Source of the DNA: Amycolatopsis umgeniensis
GTDB taxonomy: Bacteria > Actinomycetota > Actinomycetes > Mycobacteriales > Pseudonocardiaceae
Assembly (NCBI RefSeq): GCF_014205155.1
Contig: NZ_JACHMX010000001.1
Span: forward strand, 4,278,001 to 4,342,000
Reading direction: 5' to 3'
Length of the DNA stretch: 64,000 nucleotides
In this document: one piece after another, positions 59,570 through 64,000 of the stretch
Position numbering within the stretch: position 1 is the stretch's first letter
How the letters are laid out: each line of letters begins with the position of its first letter
Translations under genes and position numbers: made by a program
Notes under the pieces: generated by a model
What the model saw: the letters and a program-made list of their open reading frames with translations, nothing else
Told to the model about the DNA's origin: nothing
Databases searched by the model: none

Positions 59570-59889
59570 CCATGCCCGCGTTCCTGCTCCCGCACACCGT
59601 GACCGTCAAGCCCTACACCGGCACCGGCGCGTACGGCCCAACCTTCGGCCGGCCGTTCTCTGTCCGCCGCGCCTATGTCGAGGACCGCCGGCGCCTGGTC
59701 CGCGCATCCGACGGCGCCGAGACCATCAGCGAAACGACCGTGATCACCAGGCCCGACCCCTCCGTACCGGCCGGCTCCGAGGTCACCGTGTGGCCCGGCA
59801 CACCGGCCGAACGCACGGCGATCGTGATCACCGCGAGCACGTTCGACCACCCCAGCGCCCCGGCGCACCTCGAGATCACCCTCACGTAA
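59560..59889 (+). CDS. Head-tail stopper-like protein (109 aa)
   Basis: A small beta-rich protein (LPHTVTVKPYTG, SETTVITRPDPSVPAGSEVT, APAHLEITLT) of the size and place of the head-closure/stopper protein in siphoviruses. GTG 59560 follows AGGAGG inside the previous gene. Assigned mainly by position and fold type. Confidence 0.7.
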   Translation: MALTMPAFLLPHTVTVKPYTGTGAYGPTFGRPFSVRRAYVEDRRRLVRASDGAETISETTVITRPDPSVPAGSEVTVWPGTPAERTAIVITASTFDHPSAPAHLEITLT

Positions 59890-59903
59890 GGGAGGTACCC
59901 GCC

Positions 59904-60248
59904 GTGCGGCTCAAGACCGAGTTTCACTGGCAAGGCGATCACGTCCTCGAGGACTTCACACGCGGCGCGGAGAAGGGCGTCAAGCTCGCCGCCGAGCACG
60001 TCCGCAGTGTCGCCGTGAACCGGGCGCCCAAAGACACCGGCGCGCTCCGCAACACCGGCACGGCGACCACCGACGGGCTCAACGGCGCCGTCTCGTTCGA
60101 CACCGAGTACGCCGTGCGCCAGCACGAAGAGACCACCTGGCACCACGAAGACGGCGAAGCGAAGTACCTCGAGACCGCGCTCGACGACGAGATCGACGTC
60201 GCCCGGCAGATCATCGCCGCGCAGATCCGGAAGGCCACCCGCTCATGA
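59904..60248 (+). CDS. HK97 gp10-like tail completion protein (114 aa)
   Basis: Begins LKTEFHWQGDHVLEDFTRGA and has VNRAPKDTGALRNTGTATTD, the NRAPxDTGALRxS motif characteristic of the gp10/tail-completion family, then HEETTWHHEDGEAKYLETAL. It acts at the head-tail joint. GTG 59904 follows GGGAGG. It overlaps the tail terminator gene by 4 nt. Confidence 0.85.
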   Translation: MRLKTEFHWQGDHVLEDFTRGAEKGVKLAAEHVRSVAVNRAPKDTGALRNTGTATTDGLNGAVSFDTEYAVRQHEETTWHHEDGEAKYLETALDDEIDVARQIIAAQIRKATRS

Positions 60249-60673
60249 GGTTCGTCGTCGAGTTGGGCGACCTCATCGCGCGACACCTCGCCGCGGCCGG
60301 CGTCGGAACCTACCGGGTCGACGCCGGCTACGCGGCCAACGAAACCGGCATCGTGTTCGGTGGCCTGCCCGCCGACCCTCCGAGCGCGGTCGCCCTGCTG
60401 CTCTACCCGCTCACCCACGACACTGACGCCGACGCCGAGTACGGCCTGCGCATCCGCTTCCGCTCCGTCGGCCACGACCCGCGCGACCTGTTCGACCTCG
60501 TCGACGCCGCGTTCGACGCGCTCGCCGGCGCCGGCGAGCAGCAGCTCGGGCTCGGCGTCCACCTGGTCACGCGCGAGACCTCGAATCCCAGCGGCATCGA
60601 CCAGAACGGCCGCTACGTGCACACCGACACCTACCGGATTCAGGCATACCATCCGACCAGATATCGGCCGTAA
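60245..60673 (+). CDS. Tail terminator-like protein (142 aa)
   Basis: Position (after gp10-like, before the major tail protein), length and fold pattern fit the tail terminator that caps the tail tube. It opens FVVELGDLIARHLAAAGVGT, then IRFRSVGHDPRDLFDLVDAA and ends DTYRIQAYHPTRYRP. The ATG overlaps the previous stop (ATGA). A cargo gene is inserted 25 bp after its stop. Confidence 0.78.
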   Translation: MRFVVELGDLIARHLAAAGVGTYRVDAGYAANETGIVFGGLPADPPSAVALLLYPLTHDTDADAEYGLRIRFRSVGHDPRDLFDLVDAAFDALAGAGEQQLGLGVHLVTRETSNPSGIDQNGRYVHTDTYRIQAYHPTRYRP

Positions 60674-60698
60674 GCCAGACTGGTTACGGTATATCCCC

Positions 60699-61217
60699 AT
60701 GCAGACATCACAAGTGTCAATATGGGTTCCCATTGTTGTTGGAGCCATTGGACTAATTGGCGTTCTCCTTGGGCAACTCATTAACGGCTGGCGCGATAAG
60801 AACAAGGTGCTACAAGAAGAGGCATTCAAGCGAGCGGCCATCTGGCGCGACAAGAAGGTCGAAATATACGTCGAACTTATCGACCTATTTCAGAAGAACT
60901 CAAACCTTGCTTTGAAGATAGACAGCAAGGTTTATCCACACGAGGACGTTATGGACTCGATCGAGAAGTTCGCGAAGAACGGGGACAAGACAAAGAAGTT
61001 CCGCCCTCGACTTAGGCTCATGGCACCGAAAGCGGTCTACGACGCGTACACCTCGACAGTCAACGCCTATTCGGACTTCTTCCAAAAAGGCGTAGAAGAG
61101 TACATGAATGCTAGGAACCCCGATGCCGACCTGAGCGACGAGGTTTCAAAAATGTCCTCCGCGAACATGAAAATGCTCGCACAGATGAGGATGGATCTCG
61201 GTATCCCATACCCCTAG
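60699..61217 (+). CDS. AT-richer membrane-anchored cargo protein between tail genes (172 aa)
   Basis: Not recognised. One N-terminal membrane helix (WVPIVVGAIGLIGVLLGQLI) is followed by a charged, helical, coiled-coil-like cytoplasmic part (KNKVLQEEAFKRAAIWRDKK, YVELIDLFQKNSNLALKI) and a helical C-terminus (SSANMKMLAQMRMDLGI). The base composition is clearly AT-richer than the flanking tail genes. It lies exactly between tail terminator and major tail protein, adding a non-structural gene to a normally continuous pair. The topology suits an exclusion or defence protein at the inner membrane; that is inference. ATG 60699 is the first start after the previous stop. Confidence 0.7.
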   Translation: MQTSQVSIWVPIVVGAIGLIGVLLGQLINGWRDKNKVLQEEAFKRAAIWRDKKVEIYVELIDLFQKNSNLALKIDSKVYPHEDVMDSIEKFAKNGDKTKKFRPRLRLMAPKAVYDAYTSTVNAYSDFFQKGVEEYMNARNPDADLSDEVSKMSSANMKMLAQMRMDLGIPYP

Positions 61218-61230
61218 CACTGGAGTTTCT

Positions 61231-61752
61231 ATGGCTTTACGGTCCATGCTCGCCAGCGATTGGGCGCTCGACGTCGACACGGCCGCTAGCGGCGCCACTG
61301 CTCCACAGTGGACGCCGGTTCGTGGCCTGTCGAACTTCTCGGAGAGCACCGACGACAACACCGAGGACGACTCGACCAACGACGCGCCCGGTTGGGGCGC
61401 GGACGTCATCACGCAGCGGAAATGGAAGGTCGAGGCCGAGGGCAAGCGCAAGCGCGACACCGCGGCAACCGCCTACACCTCCGACCCCGGACAGGAGTTC
61501 ATCCGCAAGGCCGCGCGCAAGGTCGGTTTCTCGGCCGACGTGCACGTGCGGTGGTACCGCCGCGACGGCTCGCCGGACGCGTCCGAGGGCTACGCGCAGG
61601 TGTCCGAGTTCACCAAGGGCGGCGAAACGACCGACCTCGAGCCGTTTAACTTCACGTTGCTGGGCCAGGGCGAACCGCTCGAGATCGCCAATCCCGTGAC
61701 CACGCCACCGGCCGGCGGTGCCTCGGTCACATCGACGGGCGGGGGTAAGTGA
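61231..61752 (+). CDS. Major tail protein (173 aa)
   Basis: Forms the tail tube. It opens ALRSMLASDWALDVDTAASG, then WTPVRGLSNFSESTDDNTED, the typical opening of actinophage tail-tube proteins (marking a beta sandwich), with EGKRKRDTAATAYTSDPGQE and VSEFTKGGETTDLEPFNFTL later. The C-terminus is a Pro/Gly/Ser linker. It precedes the tail assembly chaperones as expected. Stop 61752 overlaps the chaperone ATG by 1 nt. Confidence 0.88.
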   Translation: MALRSMLASDWALDVDTAASGATAPQWTPVRGLSNFSESTDDNTEDDSTNDAPGWGADVITQRKWKVEAEGKRKRDTAATAYTSDPGQEFIRKAARKVGFSADVHVRWYRRDGSPDASEGYAQVSEFTKGGETTDLEPFNFTLLGQGEPLEIANPVTTPPAGGASVTSTGGGK

Positions 61753-62297
61753 TGGCGTATCGGGATCTCGACGAGCTGCTCGACGGCAGGCTCGAGCTGC
61801 CCATCGGCGGCACGGTCTACGCCGTTCCGCCGGTCGACGCCGAGACCGGTCTGCGGTTGCAGCGGCTTCACGACTGGATGTTCGGCGTGGCGGCCGCGGT
61901 CAAGGCACACGAGGACGACCCCGACGCCGGCGAGCTGTCGGTGCCGGAACCGGGCGGCGAGCTGCTGTCGGACGCGCAGGAAATCGACATGTACCGCAAG
62001 TCGCTCGGCACGGCCTACGACGAGATGGTCGCCGACGGGGTCGCGTGGCCGCGGTTCAAGGTCGCCGGGATGACCGCGTTTCTGCACCACACGCAGAGCC
62101 CGGAGGCCGCCGAGGCGTACTGGAACACCGGCGGCCGCCCGGAAGCCTCGGCGGGGAATCGGGCGAGCCGTCGCGCGGCGGCCCGATCGACCCCGCAACG
62201 GGCATCCGGGAGTGGTACGACCCGGACACGGAAGGCGGCGCCGGCGACGGCCCACGCTGGTCGGACATCTTCGCGCGCTGGTCGCTCGTCGAGCTAG
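61752..62297 (+). CDS. Tail assembly chaperone, short form (gpG-like)
   Basis: The unshifted product of 181 residues: AYRDLDELLDGRLELPIGGT, then PPVDAETGLRLQRLHDWMFG and AGMTAFLHHTQSPEAAEAYW. After about residue 135 the unshifted frame becomes a basic, low-complexity tail (ASRRAAARSTPQRASGSGTT), the usual sign that the useful reading continues in another frame. It helps the tape measure protein assemble the tail. Confidence 0.85.
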   Translation: MAYRDLDELLDGRLELPIGGTVYAVPPVDAETGLRLQRLHDWMFGVAAAVKAHEDDPDAGELSVPEPGGELLSDAQEIDMYRKSLGTAYDEMVADGVAWPRFKVAGMTAFLHHTQSPEAAEAYWNTGGRPEASAGNRASRRAAARSTPQRASGSGTTRTRKAAPATAHAGRTSSRAGRSSS

Positions 62298-62458
62298 ACC
62301 TGCACGAGGTCTACGGCCTCGACCTCGAGGTGCCCGGCCTGCTGCGCGCCCGCTCGTGGCGTTGGCTGCGTATCCGCATCGCCGGTTTGTTCTCCACCGA
62401 CGCGAGCCGGCTACGCCGTGCCCTCTACCCGGAGCCTGTTAACGCGTTAGGGCGTTAA
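61752..62458 (+). CDS. Tail assembly chaperone, -1 frameshifted long form (gpGT-like)
   Basis: A -1 shift near GCG GGG AAT at 62149-62157 would join the short form to the frame encoding ESGEPSRGGPIDPATGIREW, then WSDIFARWSLVELDLHEVYG and LRARSWRWLRIRIAGLF, the conserved second domain of actinophage GT proteins. The run of four G (GGGG) allows the P-site tRNA to re-pair after slipping. The stop codon (62456-62458) lies inside a perfect 52-bp palindrome. Confidence 0.8.
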
Positions 62459-62482
62459 CGCCCTAACGCGTTAACAGGCTCC
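62431..62482. repeat. Perfect 52-bp palindrome at the end of the tail chaperone gene
   Basis: Bases 62431-62482 equal their own reverse complement without a mismatch. Inside, GTTAACGCGTTAG and GGCGTTAACGCC form nested palindromes. It contains the stop codon of the frameshifted chaperone and ends 52 bp before the tape measure start. As RNA it would form a 24-26-bp stem with a minimal loop. Confidence 0.9.
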
Positions 62483-62534
62483 GGAGCACCAAAGCCGCCC
62501 CGCCCGTGACTGACCAACGGGCGGGGGTGGTCGC

Positions 62535-64000
62535 GTGGCGCTCACCATCGGCGAGCTTGTCGGGTATCTGCGCGTCGACGACAAGGGCGTCGCCGGCAAG
62601 CTCGCACAGGCCCGCGCCCGGTTCGCCGCAGCAGCACGTGACACCGACGTCTACGACAACGCGCTCATGCGCGCGGGCAAGTCCGCCCGCGACATGGCGC
62701 TGTCCGCCGGCGCGAGCGCACTCAAGGTCGGCGCACTCGCCGGTGCCGCGAACCTTGCCGGCGGCGCGCTCGGCGCGCTCGGCGGCGGCATCGTCACCGC
62801 GTCGGGCGCGCTGCTGATCCTGCCCGGTGCCGCGGTCGCCGGCGGTGCCGCACTGGCCTCGCTCAAGGTCGGGTTGTCCGGCTTCGGCGACGCCTTGAAG
62901 GCGATTGACGATCCGGCGAAGTTCGCCGAGGCCACCGCGAAACTCGCCCCCGCCGCGCGCGACACGGCGAACGCCGTGCGCGACTTGGCGCCAGCGTGGG
63001 ACGCGGTCAAACGCTCGGTACAGCAAGAGCTTTTCTCCGAGATGGGCGACGTGGTGCGCCAGCTCGGCGCGCAGTACCTACCGATCCTTAAGCGCGGTAT
63101 GACCGACGTCGCCTCGAGTTTCGGCGTCGGCGCCGCCGGCCTGGCCGCGTTCCTGCGCGAAGCGCAGACCGGGCGCGACGTGGCGACGATCTTCGACAAC
63201 AGCTCGACCGCGGTGTCGAACCTGGCCGAGGTCACGCAGCCACTCGCGCAGGTCTTCCGCGACGTCGCGGCCGTCGGCTCGACCGTGTTCGCCGACCTCA
63301 CCACCGGTGCCGGCTCGGCCGCCGAGCGGTTCGCCGCGTTCATCGCCGCGGCCCGCGAGTCCGGGCAGCTCGAGGCGTGGATGCGCAACGGGCTCAACGC
63401 GCTACAGCAGCTCGGACAGCTCGCCGGCAACGTCGGCGGCATCATCTCGGCCGCCTTCTCGGCGATGTCGACGAACGGCGTGTCGACCCTCGACGTGCTC
63501 GTGCAGGCAACCGGCGCCGTGCGGGACTTCCTCAACTCCGCGCAGGGCGCCACCCTGCTACAACAGGTCTTCGGCGGCATCGCCGCGGCCGGCCGCGGCC
63601 TGGTCCCAGTGTTCGCCGAGATCGGGCGCGTTCTGGTCTCCGACGTCGGCCCGGCGCTAGCCACCCTCGGCCCGCAGGTCGGCGCCGCGCTCGCGTCCCT
63701 GGCACCCGCCGTCGCGCCGCTGGGCAGCGTGCTCGCCGCCCTGGCCCCGGTGGTCGCCGCAGTCGCGCAGAGCTTGGCCGGCGGACTGGCCTCGGCCGTG
63801 ACCTCACTCGAGCCCGCCGTCGTCGCCTTGGCTCCCGGTCTGGCCACGCTCGCGAGCCAGATCGGCACCGTTCTCGCCGCCGCGCTCCAGGTCGCCAGCC
63901 CGCTTCTGGCGCTGCTCGCCGGTTTCCTGTCCGACAACATGACGTGGCTCGGCCCCCTGGCGATCGGGTTTGCCACCGTCGCCGTGGCCGCCGGTCCGCT
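62535..64000 (+). CDS. Tape measure protein (partial, runs off the window)
   Basis: Sets tail length. The frame is open from GTG 62535 to the window end (488 codons). It opens ALTIGELVGYLRVDDKGVAG, the usual first segment of actinophage tape measure proteins, then long helical Ala/Gly-rich hydrophobic stretches (LAGAANLAGGALGALGGGIV), LAPAWDAVKRSVQQELFSEM and repeated APAVAPLGSVLAALAPVVAA-type segments. Conserved motifs such as VQQELF and LLQQVFGGIAAAGRGL are in place. GTG is preceded by GGGGGTGGTC. Confidence 0.9.
   Translation, partial: MALTIGELVGYLRVDDKGVAGKLAQARARFAAAARDTDVYDNALMRAGKSARDMALSAGASALKVGALAGAANLAGGALGALGGGIVTASGALLILPGAAVAGGAALASLKVGLSGFGDALKAIDDPAKFAEATAKLAPAARDTANAVRDLAPAWDAVKRSVQQELFSEMGDVVRQLGAQYLPILKRGMTDVASSFGVGAAGLAAFLREAQTGRDVATIFDNSSTAVSNLAEVTQPLAQVFRDVAAVGSTVFADLTTGAGSAAERFAAFIAAARESGQLEAWMRNGLNALQQLGQLAGNVGGIISAAFSAMSTNGVSTLDVLVQATGAVRDFLNSAQGATLLQQVFGGIAAAGRGLVPVFAEIGRVLVSDVGPALATLGPQVGAALASLAPAVAPLGSVLAALAPVVAAVAQSLAGGLASAVTSLEPAVVALAPGLATLASQIGTVLAAALQVASPLLALLAGFLSDNMTWLGPLAIGFATVAVAAGP

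Larger units (their letters stand above)
39713..64000. mobile_element. Siphovirus-type prophage (left part, runs past the window end)
   Basis: A continuous set of phage genes: immunity (ImmA, repressor, Cro-like), YqaJ/RecT recombination, initiator, zinc-ribbon regulators, terminase, portal, capsid, connectors, tail and tape measure. Gene order is that of long-tailed, HK97-capsid phages of actinobacteria. Packed genes with 4-nt overlaps contrast with the looser host region. Integrase, lysis genes and right end are not seen. No frameshift or deletion was found in the structural genes that are present, so this part looks intact. Confidence 0.93.

Overview
The window is very GC-rich (third codon positions mostly G or C) and carries actinobacterial hallmarks: an F420-dependent LLM oxidoreductase, GTP-type PEP carboxykinase, an AftB-like cell-wall glycosyltransferase, many NarL/HisKA_3 two-component systems, apparently leaderless GTG/ATG starts and long intergenic hairpins. 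Together these suggest a Pseudonocardiaceae actinomycete, most likely Amycolatopsis or a close relative. The genus is inference; the phylum-level call is firm.

Host chromosome, about 1-39712. From the left: an LLM oxidoreductase / ABC exporter operon; pckG with a structured leader; a DUF6802-like secreted-type protein; a reverse-strand block with two dynamin-like GTPases, a GrpE-like protein and a TetR-regulated membrane protein; a two-component system; a VOC protein; a TetR/SDR pair; two tandem paralogous ABC cassettes; a hypothetical gene and trmB; an FtsX/MacB-type ABC operon divergent from its likely two-component regulator; an amidohydrolase; an SDR; an AftB-like GT-C enzyme; a methyltransferase; an SdrD-B-domain surface protein; two PhoX phosphatases; and an MFS/MarR operon divergent from a HAD phosphatase gene. 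Intergenic regions hold several long inverted repeats, a four-copy 31-bp tandem repeat and a 21-bp-periodic repeat.

Prophage, about 39713 to beyond 64000. The host HAD gene appears to be the attachment gene. Its first 136 codons look like host DNA. The rest has clearly different codon usage, starts with a roughly 17-residue insertion, and ends in a 4-nt overlap with the first phage gene, as if the phage brings its own replacement 3' end. An immunity region follows (ImmA peptidase, repressor, three operator-like repeats, Cro-like protein), then YqaJ exonuclease/RecT recombination genes, an initiator-like gene with an internal iteron cluster, and a WhiB/zinc-ribbon regulatory block. The late module of a siphovirus is next: terS, terL, portal, minor capsid, scaffold, HK97-type capsid, connectors, tail terminator, major tail protein, frameshifted tail chaperones and a tape measure running off the window. 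Integrase, lysis genes and attR must lie outside.

The late module is studded with non-structural cargo. Six genes are on the reverse strand (48870-49382, 50605-50883, 52462-53996, 56438-56964) and two are AT-richer forward genes (47496-48218, 60699-61217). The strongest candidates for an undescribed system are the reverse pair at 52462-53996 (a minimal nucleotidyltransferase-like protein plus an unrecognised partner, translationally coupled) and the pair at 56438-56964, which has a near-consensus promoter whose -35 and -10 elements each lie inside one of two matching 27-bp operators.
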